DNA of 64,000 nucleotides from Xanthomonas fragariae (GTDB lineage Bacteria > Pseudomonadota > Gammaproteobacteria > Xanthomonadales > Xanthomonadaceae): NCBI RefSeq assembly GCF_900183975.1, contig NZ_LT853882.1, positions 2,597,501 to 2,661,500 of the forward strand, in the 5' to 3' direction. The notes below the pieces were generated by a model. The model saw nothing but the letters and a program-made list of their open reading frames with translations. It ran no database searches and was not told the DNA's origin. Positions 8,415 to 17,360 of the stretch are shown here, piece by piece; the first letter of the stretch is position 1, and the number at the start of each line of letters is the position of its first letter. The position numbers and the translations under genes are program-made.

Positions 8415-10658
8415 TCAGCAGTTCAGCTTGATTTCCGAGCCGTTGACCGACACCCCGGAGCCGTCGATGACGATCACCGAACCGCCGGCGGAAATGGTGA
8501 TCTTCTCGCCGAGGATCTCGATCGCCGCGCCGCCCACCGTCGCGGTGAGGTTGCTGCCCGAGGCCAGGGTCATGTTGCCGTTGGACATCAACATGTGGGT
8601 GCCGGTGATGCTCTGCTCCATGTCGCCTTGGACGCTGACCGTGCGTGCGCCGACGTTGGCGTCCTCCACGGCGCCCTGCACACTGCGTTTGTCCAGGCCG
8701 GTGATGCTGACCTCGCGCCCGGCGCTCAGCTGCTCGGTGACCTTGCCGATCACCTGGCGCAGCGAGGTCTGGGTGACGGTCTCCTTCCACGCGCCGGTGC
8801 GCTGGCTGGTGTAGTTGCCGGTCAGGGTGGTGGAGAAATTGCCGGTGATGGTTTCGGTGTAGCCGGCCGCGGCGATGGTCTTGGTCTCGCCGGCCCGGTA
8901 GGTCTCGGTGACCGCGCCGGTGACGCTGGTGCTGCGCGTGCCGGTGACGCCCAGCGTGTCGTTGCCGGTCACGGTGATGCCGCGGTTGGCGCCGACGCTG
9001 ATGCTCTGGTTGGAGCCCACGTCCATGCGGTGGTCGACCGCCACGCTGGTGCTCTTGTTGTTCTTCACCGTCGCGTTCTGGTCGTTGAGCACGGTGGTGA
9101 CCATGTCGCGCTGCGCGCGCATGTTCAACAGCTCGCCGCCGGCGGTATCGTGCATGGTCATTTCGTTGTAGCCGCCGCCTTTGACCGTCTTGGACTTCAG
9201 GCCGCTGACCTCCATGCCGAACGGCGGCATGTTGTCTTCGTTGAACACGCGGCCGGTGATGATCGGCCGGTCCGGATCGCCATCGAGGAAATCCACCACC
9301 ACCTCCTGGCCCACGCGCGGCGGCGACACGCCGCCCATATCGGCGCCAGCCCACGGACTGGCGCTACGGATCCAGCACGAGCTGTTCTCGCGAAACTGGC
9401 CCTTGCGGTCCCAGTGGAACTGCACCTTCACTCGCCCGTAGCGGTCGGCGTACAACTCCTCGCCCGGCGGGCCGACCACGGTGGCGGTCTGCGGGCCGGG
9501 CATGCGCTGCTGCGGCGTGTCGCGCAGCGGCCGGTACGGGATCTTGCGCCGCAGCGCGGTGGCGCTGCAGAGATAGGTCGGCGCTTCGGCCTGGCTGTAG
9601 TCGCTGGAGAAGTTGTTGCGGCCTTCGCGATGCAGCTGCACGACGAAGAACTGTCGGTCGTCCTCGCTGCGGCCAATGAAATCTGGATGCCGTTCAAGGG
9701 TGAAACACCCTCCGGCCTGCAGCTCGGTACTATTGCCGGCGCCTTCGAACAACTTGGTGGGCCACACCGCTTCCTCGCTACGGATCGCCGCCAACGCATC
9801 GCCGACGCGGCTGTCGGCGAAACGCGCCGCGCCGTAGTAGTGGTAGCGCTCCAGCTCCGGGAGCGCGCCGACCGGGATCGACCGCGCCTTGCTGGCCGAC
9901 AGCGCAGTACGCGGCTGCTTGAAATCGAAGCTACTCACCGCATGCGCGGTGGGGCCGACCCGGCGCCGCGCCGACCAGCTGTGCAAGCCGGGCGTCCGCA
10001 GCACGCCCTGGTCGGACACGAACGCCACAGGCGCCGGCTCGCCCAGTGCCGTGGAGGCGGTGGAATCGTCGGCCAGCAGCATCGTGTGCGCGCCATCGGC
10101 GTGCACGAACGTGTAGTAGATGCCGGCGTCCTCCAACAGGCGGGAGACGAAGGTGAAATCCGATTCGTTGTACTGCACGCAATACGACAGCTTGGGGAAG
10201 TTGCCGGCATTCAACTCGTACTTGTAGTCGGCCAGCTGGGGGTATTCGCCGAACACCTGCTCGACGATCTCCAGCACGCTCAGATCCTGGAAGATGCGGC
10301 AATTGCTGGTGTACTGCAAAAACGCGAACCACGGAGCGACCTCGGCGCGGTACGCGGCCAATTCGCCTTCGGCGCCGATCAGCGCGAACTCCTTGACGTA
10401 ACCGTGCACGACGCGGTCGTCGAACTCGTCGCCCAGGCTGAGCTGGATCGGCTGGCCGACCAGTTGCTTCAGTTCCAGGCGTCGCTGCGCGGACAGCAGG
10501 TCGACGGCGAACGCATAGGGCGCCGATACCGTCTCCGTGCCTTCGAAGCGTTTGACGATGAAGGTGTGCGGATCCAGCGCGGTGGTGACCCGGATCAGGC
10601 GCCGATCCTGGTTCAGACGTAGCGCGGCAACTCCACTGGATATCACTTCGGCATGCAC
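8415..10658 (-). CDS. vgrG: Type VI secretion tip protein VgrG
   Basis: VgrG is the trimeric spike at the tip of the T6SS tube and carries PAAR/Rhs effectors out of the cell. The N-terminal half is gp27-like (LIRVTTALDPHTFIVKRFEG; YCVQYNESDFTFVSRLLEDAG). The middle has the gp5 OB-fold region (DRYGRVKVQFHWDRKGQ; CWIRSASPWAGADMGG). The C-terminal part is a repetitive beta-helix rich in V/T/G and ends at INGSEIKLNC-type residues with no fused effector domain. I chose the GTG at 10658 (747 aa) because AGGAGAGG lies just upstream with good spacing. The frame stays open to 10862, but that extension looks non-coding and has no ribosome site. Confidence 0.9.
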   Translation of the reverse strand: MHAEVISSGVAALRLNQDRRLIRVTTALDPHTFIVKRFEGTETVSAPYAFAVDLLSAQRRLELKQLVGQPIQLSLGDEFDDRVVHGYVKEFALIGAEGELAAYRAEVAPWFAFLQYTSNCRIFQDLSVLEIVEQVFGEYPQLADYKYELNAGNFPKLSYCVQYNESDFTFVSRLLEDAGIYYTFVHADGAHTMLLADDSTASTALGEPAPVAFVSDQGVLRTPGLHSWSARRRVGPTAHAVSSFDFKQPRTALSASKARSIPVGALPELERYHYYGAARFADSRVGDALAAIRSEEAVWPTKLFEGAGNSTELQAGGCFTLERHPDFIGRSEDDRQFFVVQLHREGRNNFSSDYSQAEAPTYLCSATALRRKIPYRPLRDTPQQRMPGPQTATVVGPPGEELYADRYGRVKVQFHWDRKGQFRENSSCWIRSASPWAGADMGGVSPPRVGQEVVVDFLDGDPDRPIITGRVFNEDNMPPFGMEVSGLKSKTVKGGGYNEMTMHDTAGGELLNMRAQRDMVTTVLNDQNATVKNNKSTSVAVDHRMDVGSNQSISVGANRGITVTGNDTLGVTGTRSTSVTGAVTETYRAGETKTIAAAGYTETITGNFSTTLTGNYTSQRTGAWKETVTQTSLRQVIGKVTEQLSAGREVSITGLDKRSVQGAVEDANVGARTVSVQGDMEQSITGTHMLMSNGNMTLASGSNLTATVGGAAIEILGEKITISAGGSVIVIDGSGVSVNGSEIKLNC

Positions 10659-10946
10659 GGCACCTCTCCTGATCCGTTCCATCGCGAACGTAGCCGATAC
10701 GGCACCGCTCGCCAATCTCCATAACTCTCGCTTCACTGACTTGCAGGCTCGTCGATCGCCGCAACATGCAGGCAAAGAGCCCCTCGCTGCGAAATGCGTG
10801 CGACGGCGGGCGGCGCGACCAACAGCCGGACTTTGCCTGATCGCGCATGCCGGCGCCAGCATTTTTGCCGGAGGAGCGCCCGCCGGGCCTCAAAAATGAA
10901 AGCATTAAGAGTTGTGCAAGCTAGTTAGAACCGCTAACAAAACCTC

Positions 10947-11784
10947 TTGAATGCTGTATTGGCAGTGGCAAAATGGGGTCATGGCAAGACACAAACAGAT
11001 CCAATTGCGCTGTGGAAGCGCATCGAGCCACTGATTCCGCAAGTCAAGCGTTCTCCTAAAGGGGGTCGGCCTCGTATCAGTGATCAGCAGGCCCTCAACG
11101 GCATCGTCTATGTGTTGCGAACGGGCATCGCGTGGGAAGACCTGCCTGTGGAACTGGGCTATGGCAGCGGCATGACCTGCTGGCGGCGGTTGCGTGATTG
11201 GCAAGCCAGCGGGGTGTGGCATCGTCTGCATCAGGCGTTACTGGCTGAGCTACGTCGCGCCGAGAAGCTGGATCTGAGCCGAGCAAGCCTGGACGCCGCC
11301 AGCGTGGCTTCCCCCCGGGGGGCTCGTATACAGGGCCAAATCCAACCGATCGCGGCAAACTCGCAGCAAACGGCATCTGATCGTTGATCGAAACTGCGTG
11401 CCGCCGGCTGTCTGCGTCACCGGTGCCAATCGACATGACTCGGTCGTCTTCGAGGAGTTGCTTGATGCCTTGCCTGCGATCGGCGGAAAACCAGGGCGTC
11501 CGCGACGCTGGCCTGGCAAACTGCATGCCGACAAAGCCTACGACATTCAACGTTGTCGCGACTTCCTCAAACAGCGCGGCATTATTGCGCGGATTGCACG
11601 CAAGGGCATCGAACGCAACGACCGGTTGGGCCGTCATCGCTGGGTCGTCGAACGCACACATGCCTGGTTCGCAAGCATGGGTAAATTGCGCATCCGCTTT
11701 GAACGTCGCATCGATATCCACTTGGCGTTGCTTTCGCTCGCATCCTCCATCATCTGCTTACGCCTTCTTCCTTGGTTTTGTTAG
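10947..11784 (+). pseudogene. IS427-like transposase in two frames, with an additional 1-bp lesion
   Basis: The first frame (10947-11387) encodes the typical N-terminus (LWKRIEPLIPQ, GIVYVLRTGIAWEDLP). The second (to 11784) encodes the catalytic C-terminus (LHADKAYD, GRHRWVVERTHAWFA). A run of six C and six G at about 11311-11322 is a plausible -1 slippage site that would shift into a frame reading GSYTGPNPTDRGKL. That frame then meets TGA, because CTCGCAGC near 11364 appears to lack one G of the expected CTCGGCAGC. A second shift would therefore be needed, so this copy is probably dead. The expected sequence comes from knowledge of the family, not from an alignment. The first start codon is uncertain. 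Confidence 0.7.
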
Positions 11785-12940
11785 GGAACCTCTGAACAAC
11801 GCACTTCAAATGCGCGACACTACACACCTACGTTGAGGAGTCATCCATGCAACTGACGTTCGGTGACGCTGAAGGTTTGGGCAAGCGCAAGCAGACTCGC
11901 CGCGAGATCTTCCTGGCCGAGATGGAGCAGGTGGTTCCGTGGAGGCATTTGCTCGGACTGATCGCGCCGCACTATCCGGTGTCGGGGCGGCCTGGTCGAC
12001 AGCCGTACGCACTGGCGACGATGTTGCGGATTCATTTGCTGCAGCAGTGGTATGCGTTGAGCGATCCGGCGATGGAAGAAGCGTTGCACGAGATCCGGAC
12101 CTTGCGCCGTTTTGCCCGGCTCGGCGGTTTGGACAATGTTCCCGACGAGACCACGATTCTCAACTTTCGCCGCTTGCTGGAAACCCATGGCCTTGCAGCG
12201 CGGATGCTGGAGGCCGTCAACGCGGATCTGGTGCGCAAGGGTCAGAGCCTGCGGTCCGGCACGATCGTCGATGCAACCCTGATCGCTGCGCCCAGTTCGA
12301 CCAAGAACACCGACCGCGCGCGCGACCCTGAAATGCATCAGACCAAGAAAGGCAATCAGTGGTATTTCGGGATGAAGGCACCCATCGGCGTGGATGAGTT
12401 TTCCGGGCTGGTGCACTACGTCCGTTGTACGGCTGCCAATGTGGCCGATGTCACGGTGACCCACGCATTGCTGCACGGCAAAGAAGACAGTGTGTTCGGC
12501 GACAGCGGCTACACCGGTGCGGACAAACGCGAAGAACTGCAGACCTGCAAGGCTGGTTTTTTCATTGCCGCCAAGCGTTCGACGATTCAAGCCATTGGCA
12601 ACAAACGCGAGCGCCGCCAGGAAGAACGTTGGGAATACTTCAAAGCAAGTGTGCGTGCGAAGGTGGAGCATCCATTCCGCGTGATCAAACGCCAGTTTGG
12701 CTACACCAAGGTCCGCTATCGCGGCTTGGCCAAGAACACCGCGCATGTGCTGACCCTGTTCGCACTATCCAATCTGTAGATGGTGCGCCGGCAGTTGCTG
12801 CCGGCCAGGGGATAATGCTGCCTGGCGCCAGCCAACGCCGCAAGAAACCGTAGAAATCGTATCGTACGCATCAACTCTGTGCGCTATTGGCACGCAGCAG
12901 GCTCGAATTTTAGAGGTCTGGTGCGTTGTTCAGACCTTCC
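11785..12940 (+). mobile_element. IS5-family (IS5-group) insertion sequence, intact
   Basis: The element is 1156 bp. The left end is GGAACCTCTGAACAACGCAC and the right end, read inward, is GGAAGGTCTGAACAACGCAC. It is flanked by a 4-bp direct repeat TTAG (11781-11784 and 12941-12944), as expected for the IS5 group. It sits inside the right terminal repeat of the older IS427-like element. Confidence 0.9.
11847..12779 (+). CDS. IS5-group transposase (310 aa)
   Basis: This is a full-length DDE transposase. The N-terminus (KRKQTRREIFLAEMEQVVPW) and RPYALATMLRIHLLQQWY-like block match IS5 transposase. Catalytic blocks are visible at GTIVDATLIAAPSSTKN (first Asp), VFGDSGYTGADKRE (second Asp) and the C-terminal VEHPFRVIKRQFGY with the Glu. 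The gene fills its element and no lesion is seen, so it may be active. Confidence 0.93.
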   Translation: MQLTFGDAEGLGKRKQTRREIFLAEMEQVVPWRHLLGLIAPHYPVSGRPGRQPYALATMLRIHLLQQWYALSDPAMEEALHEIRTLRRFARLGGLDNVPDETTILNFRRLLETHGLAARMLEAVNADLVRKGQSLRSGTIVDATLIAAPSSTKNTDRARDPEMHQTKKGNQWYFGMKAPIGVDEFSGLVHYVRCTAANVADVTVTHALLHGKEDSVFGDSGYTGADKREELQTCKAGFFIAAKRSTIQAIGNKRERRQEERWEYFKASVRAKVEHPFRVIKRQFGYTKVRYRGLAKNTAHVLTLFALSNL

Positions 12941-12943
12941 TTA

Positions 12944-13800
12944 GAGCGTGTTATGAACTTTGCCCTTGTCACGCTAACGTATACGGATGAAGCCTCGTAA
13001 GCCTTATTCCACCGATATTTCCGACGAAGAATGGGCCTTTGCGGCTCCCTATTTGACGCTGATGGACGTGCAGGCACCGCAGCGCAAGTATGAGCTACGC
13101 GCGATGTTCAACGCACTGCGGTGGATCGCGCGCGCCGGCGCACCATGGCGATTGCTTCCCAACGATTTTCCGCCCTGGGAAGCGGTGTATCAGCAAACAC
13201 AGCGCTGGCTGCAAGCGGGCTGCTTTGAGGCCATGGTCAGTGATCTGCGCTCACTCTTGCGTGTGGCGCAAGGGAAAAAAGGCCAGCCGAGCGCGGTCAT
13301 TTTCGATGCTCGCACGCTGCAGTCCACCTGCGAAAGCGGGCCGCGTGCTGGATACGATGGCTATAAACGCAAGAAAGGCAGCAAGGTACACATGGCCGTC
13401 GATACGCTTGGACATCTGCTCGCTGTCCAGGTGACGCCGGCTAATGAGCAGGAGCGCGCGCAAGTCCGATCGTTGGCACAAGAGGTACAACACGTGACCG
13501 GTGAAACGGTCAAGATCGCCTTTGTTGATCAGGGCTACACCGGTCAAGAACCGGCGCAGGCGGCCACGGAAGAAGGCATTGAGTTGCACGTGATCAAGCT
13601 GCAAGAAGCGAAAAAAGGCTTTGTCTTGCTGCCGCGCCGTTGGGTTGTCGAGCGCAGCTTCGGATGGGCCAATCGTTTCAGACGGCTGGCACGCGACTAC
13701 GAGCGATTGCCGGAAACCTTGGCCGGTTTGCACTTCGTCGTCTTCACGATCCTGATGCTTGGAAATGCAGCCACCCTCTTTCAAAGTTCATAACACGCTC
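12944..13800 (+). mobile_element. IS5-family element, tandem copy 1
   Basis: The 857-bp element has ends GAGCGTGTTATGAACTTTG at 12944 and its inverse at 13782-13800. A TA dinucleotide borders both ends. It inserted immediately next to the TTAG duplication of the preceding IS. Confidence 0.88.
12987..13793 (+). CDS. IS5-family transposase, copy 1 (268 aa)
   Basis: The protein has an IS5-family DDE layout: first Asp in AVIFDARTLQST, second in IAFVDQGYTGQEPA, and the C-terminal Glu in RRWVVERSFGWANRF. It differs from copy 2 by one residue (His in IELHVIKLQ against Gln). The single open frame is undamaged. Confidence 0.93.
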   Translation: MKPRKPYSTDISDEEWAFAAPYLTLMDVQAPQRKYELRAMFNALRWIARAGAPWRLLPNDFPPWEAVYQQTQRWLQAGCFEAMVSDLRSLLRVAQGKKGQPSAVIFDARTLQSTCESGPRAGYDGYKRKKGSKVHMAVDTLGHLLAVQVTPANEQERAQVRSLAQEVQHVTGETVKIAFVDQGYTGQEPAQAATEEGIELHVIKLQEAKKGFVLLPRRWVVERSFGWANRFRRLARDYERLPETLAGLHFVVFTILMLGNAATLFQSS

Positions 13801-13835
13801 TAGCGCATCAAGCCATTTCATTAGGTGCGGCCTTA

Positions 13836-14692
13836 GAGCGTGTTATGAACTTTGCCCTTGTCACGCTAACGTATACGGATGAAGCCTCGTAAGCCTTATT
13901 CCACCGATATTTCCGACGAAGAATGGGCCTTTGCGGCTCCCTATTTGACGCTGATGGACGTGCAGGCACCGCAGCGCAAGTATGAGCTACGCGCGATGTT
14001 CAACGCACTGCGGTGGATCGCGCGCGCCGGCGCACCATGGCGATTGCTTCCCAACGATTTTCCGCCCTGGGAAGCGGTGTATCAACAAACACAGCGCTGG
14101 CTGCAAGCGGGCTGCTTTGAGGCCATGGTCAGTGATCTGCGCTCACTCTTGCGTGTGGCGCAAGGGAAAAAAGGCCAGCCGAGCGCGGTCATTTTCGATG
14201 CTCGCACGCTGCAGTCCACCTGCGAAAGCGGGCCGCGTGCTGGATACGATGGCTATAAACGCAAGAAAGGCAGCAAGGTACACATGGCCGTCGATACGCT
14301 TGGACATCTGCTCGCTGTCCAGGTGACGCCGGCTAATGAGCAGGAGCGCGCGCAAGTCCGATCGTTGGCACAAGAGGTACAACACGTGACCGGTGAAACG
14401 GTCAAGATCGCCTTTGTTGATCAGGGCTACACCGGTCAAGAACCGGCGCAGGCGGCCACGGAAGAAGGCATTGAGTTGCAAGTGATCAAGCTGCAAGAAG
14501 CGAAAAAAGGCTTTGTCTTGCTGCCGCGCCGTTGGGTTGTCGAGCGCAGCTTCGGATGGGCCAATCGTTTCAGACGGCTGGCACGCGACTACGAGCGATT
14601 GCCGGAAACCTTGGCCGGTTTGCACTTCGTCGTCTTCACGATCCTGATGCTTGGAAATGCAGCCACCCTCTTTCAAAGTTCATAACACGCTC
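13836..14692 (+). mobile_element. IS5-family element, tandem copy 2
   Basis: This element is also 857 bp, with the same inverted ends as copy 1 and a TA at each border. It lies 35 bp after copy 1 in the same orientation. Removing it restores a reading frame of a LysR-type regulator remnant on both sides. Confidence 0.9.
13879..14685 (+). CDS. IS5-family transposase, copy 2 (268 aa)
   Basis: The gene is nearly identical to copy 1. I see two nucleotide differences in the coding region: CAG to CAA in the VYQQT region (silent) and CAC to CAA (His to Gln). The catalytic blocks AVIFDARTLQST, FVDQGYTGQ and VVERSFGWANRF are intact. Such high identity indicates recent transposition or duplication. 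Confidence 0.93.
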   Translation: MKPRKPYSTDISDEEWAFAAPYLTLMDVQAPQRKYELRAMFNALRWIARAGAPWRLLPNDFPPWEAVYQQTQRWLQAGCFEAMVSDLRSLLRVAQGKKGQPSAVIFDARTLQSTCESGPRAGYDGYKRKKGSKVHMAVDTLGHLLAVQVTPANEQERAQVRSLAQEVQHVTGETVKIAFVDQGYTGQEPAQAATEEGIELQVIKLQEAKKGFVLLPRRWVVERSFGWANRFRRLARDYERLPETLAGLHFVVFTILMLGNAATLFQSS

Positions 14693-15099
14693 TAAGCTAC
14701 CCACTTATCTGTTGGTACTCGAACGCTTGCGCTGAAGGGTTTTATAACGAGGCAGCAACGGATTATTACGGGGCTCATCTATGCTGTACCTCAGTAACTT
14801 CTTTCGATTTTCTGGCGGTGCTCGTAGCCGCGGGATATGGCATCGGTATCGCGCCGCAGAGCTGCATCATCAATGCCCGTAATCGGGGTATCGTAATGCG
14901 TCCGATCCTCGGCACTCCGCAATGGTCCTACACCTGTCTTTTTCGGCCTGCAGCTGCTCTCTCGCCTGCAACTGAAAGGTTTGTCGAGCGCGCATCTCGG
15001 ATTGCAATATCCACTGAAAGCGAATGCTCTCGGCGAAAATAGCTGAAGTGAGATAAAGCGTTTACGTCCGGGATTCACACCGACATATTGGCAACGCTG

Positions 15100-15441
15100 C
15101 TACAAAGACGGCACAGTTGTACGTTGCCGTGCTTCCTGCTCCGGGATCTGGTGTGGAGGTTGCTGTTGCGCGCGCTCCTGTGCCGATCCACTGCTTTGCA
15201 GTGTTTGCACCTTTTCGAATGACTGCTCAACTGGGGTCTGTATCGCTTCCTTAGTCGGCATGTAAGCACGCAGTGCTGCAGGATTGTCTGACGCGCCATG
15301 CAGAATGAAGATTTTTTCGCCAGCCGCTGCGGCGCTGGTCCTTTGGCTCAGGGCGATTTCGTCAACACTACTGAAATTGTTTTGCTTGGCGAGCGCGTAA
15401 ACACTGGCGCTGATGCGGTCAACAGGCCGCAGCGTTGGCAA
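15100..15441 (-). pseudogene. Truncated XVIPCD (Xanthomonas VirD4-interacting) effector C-terminus
   Basis: The 113 residues resemble the conserved C-terminal domain by which Xanthomonas type IV secretion antibacterial effectors (X-Tfe) bind VirD4. Key stretches are RISASVYALAKQNNF, SSVDEIALSQ, GEKIFILHGASDNPAA and AIQTPVEQSFEKVQTLQ, followed by the usual Gln/Pro-rich tail. There is no effector domain in front. The preceding codons belong to the stop-terminated integrase tail in the same reading frame. The only start is a TTG directly after that TGA, so expression is doubtful. No inhibitor gene is seen beside it. The family call is by motif memory and needs a profile search. Confidence 0.62.
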
Positions 15442-17346
15442 TCAAACGCCTTCAAACACCGCCCCGCCATCCACCATCCGGCGAACGCTCTCAGGGATAG
15501 CCTGCGGTGAGACGGTCTCGGAGGCATCTGGATGATGTTGGTCACCCATGATGGTCCGAACGATCGCGACCACGTTGGTCGGCGTGACTACATCGATCGC
15601 TGCACGATCACCAAGATCCGTGTGCGCTCTGGTCAGCATTAGGAACAGGTCCCACGAGTCCGCTCCTTGGCACAGATTCATGAGGACCTGGGTCAGCTTG
15701 TGCTTGAGTGGCATCAGTTGCCAATCGGGAACACGCTGCCCTCGATTACCCAGGCTAATGGACAGCAGCTTGCCTGCCTTCAGTTCGCGGTTGATCTGGT
15801 CCTTGGACTTACCGGCCAGCTTGCCGAACAGCGGCACCGGCAGGCAGCTAGGCGACTCGTACATGGCCAGCATTTCTTCACGCTCGCGCTGGATTGCGAA
15901 CGCTTCCGGTTCCGGCGTTCGAGTGGGGGGCGGAGGCACCTGCGACAGCCGCTGGAAGGTAGTTCCCTCAGTACTTGGCATCACAACGATCGGCGTGGAC
16001 GACACGGCGGCTTTAGCAGAAACAGCGGCGATGGCCGCCGGCTCTTCCGCCATCGCTGGCACCCCTTCGATATGGATGGTTAGATGTGCACTGGCAGCTT
16101 CCACTTGGCCCTGTTCGAGCAGGTCAAGACGGTCGGCCCAATCCTGCATCATCCGGCGGCGCGGCTCGACATACTTGGCGTGGTTATAGGCCTAACTCAC
16201 CTTGTTCGGATCGGAGTGCGAAAGCTGCGCGTCCACCCAAATCTTGGGATAGCCGATCTCGTTGAGCGCCGTAGAAATCGTTCCCCGAATGCCATGGCCG
16301 GTCAGTTGGGCGTCGTAGCCCATTCGTTTCAAGGCAGCGTTGAGGGTGTTCTCACTGATGCGCTTCTTGAATTCGCTGCGGTGCGCCAGCAGATGCTTCT
16401 GGGCAGGCCGCATTACGCCCAGCAGGTAGCGCACTATCTCGACCGCCTGGACAGACAGAGGCACGATGTAAGGCGGTATGTCATGCGGACGCTTGCCGGC
16501 CTTGCGCATCTCGTCCTGAAGCTGCTTGACGATCTGCGGCGGAATAATCCACAGACCGCGGTCGAGGTCGAACTGGTCCGGTGTAGCCAGTCGCAGTTCG
16601 CCCGTGCGCGCCCCGGTCAGGAACAGCAGTCGAATGCCGAGCTGCGTCTGCCAGCCACGCTGGTTGTAGAGCCTGAGCTTCTGGAGGAAGTCGGGCAGTT
16701 CGGGCAGACGCAGGTAGGGGTTGTGGCTCACCGGCGGCTTGGGCTCGGCCACCACGTCGAGGTCGGTGGCCGGATTGGCCTCCATGCCCTCGACAATGAC
16801 CAGGGCGTAGCGGAACAACTGGCTCAGCCAAGTGCGGACCTTCTCGGCAGTGGTGAAAGCCTTGCGCCGCTCGATCCGCGCCAGGACGCCCAGGAGTTGA
16901 GGTCGGCGAATGTCGTAGATCGACATCCTCTCAAGGCTGGGCAGCACGTCCTTTCCGAAGATTCTCTGGATCTGCGACAACGTGCTTTTTCTGCCTTCCT
17001 TGAGTTCCTTCGCGCGATGCTCGACCCAGGCATCGAAGACGGCCTTGAACGTGTAGTCCGAGGCTAGCTTGATAGCGCGTCGCTTCTGTTTGCGGTCAGT
17101 ATGGGGATTGATGCCCTTCGCCGCGAGCGCTCGGGCTTCATCACGCAAGGTGCGTGCTTCGCGCAGTCCGACCTCGGGGTAGTTGCCCAAAGAGATGCGC
17201 TTTTGCTTGCCGAGCCAGTAGTAGCGCAGATGCCACGATTTGCCGCCGGTGGGAGCGACCACCAGGCCGAGGCCGTCGGTGTCGGGGATGCTGTAAGTTT
17301 TCTCGGCGGCCTTGGCTTGCCGCACGGTCAGATCAGAGAGTGCCAT
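15442..17346 (-). pseudogene. int: P4-type tyrosine integrase, interrupted by an amber codon before the catalytic tyrosine
   Basis: The start MALSDLTVRQAKAAEKTYS at 17346 has TAGGAG upstream; a second ATG lies one codon earlier. The N-terminal DUF4102 domain is followed by the catalytic domain, with Arg in FLTGARTGELRL and HxxR in TGHGIRGT. After LSHSDPNKVS comes TAG (16192-16194). The same frame then continues AYNHAKYVEPRRRMMQDWAD, where the Tyr of AYN is the expected catalytic residue, on to a TGA at 15442. The tail also has an extra region with LAGKSKDQINRELKAGKLLS and VTPTNVVAIVRTIMG, reminiscent of ParS/MbcA-type antitoxin domains; this part is tentative. The free frame 15442-16152 is thus the integrase tail, not a separate gene. 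An IS lies 14 bp upstream of the start. Confidence 0.85.
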
Positions 17347-17360
17347 CATCAAACTCCTAA

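Larger units (their letters stand above)
10933..13804 (+). mobile_element. IS5-family (IS427-like) element, interrupted by two nested IS elements
   Basis: The left end starts GCTAACAAAACC at 10933. The matching right end GGTTTTGTTAGC is split. It begins at 11773 and is broken at TTAG by the IS at 11785-12940. It is broken again by the IS at 12944-13800 and is completed by TAGC at 13801-13804. Removing the two inner elements and one copy of their target duplications restores a perfect inverted end. No clear target duplication is visible outside the element. Confidence 0.75.
13805..15042 (+). pseudogene. C-terminal remnant of a LysR-type transcriptional regulator, split by an IS
   Basis: From 14695 the frame reads SYPLICWYSNAC, then SFDFLAVLVAAGYGIGIAPQ and RPAAALSPATERFVERA. 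This is the end of a LysR effector-binding domain, and it stops at 15042. If the IS at 13836-14692 and one TA are removed, the frame continues upstream through 13805-13835 as HQAISLGAAL without a stop. The N-terminal helix-turn-helix part is absent; the IS427-like element now occupies that side. A short frame from 14818 (GTG) is only the tail of this remnant. Its former function cannot be told. Confidence 0.72.

Noticed and set aside
8286..10622. Long plus-strand frame (778 codons) over vgrG
   Set aside because: It is the antisense of vgrG, with low-complexity composition and no recognisable domain.
10890..10932. ATGAAAGCATTAAGAGTTGTG as a possible lysR start left of the IS427-like element
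   Set aside because: It meets a stop after ten codons and the match to LysR starts is too short to tell from chance.
15442..16152. Separate 236-aa gene downstream of the integrase
   Set aside because: It is in frame with the integrase and begins 13 codons after the amber codon; it carries the catalytic-Tyr region and is the integrase tail.
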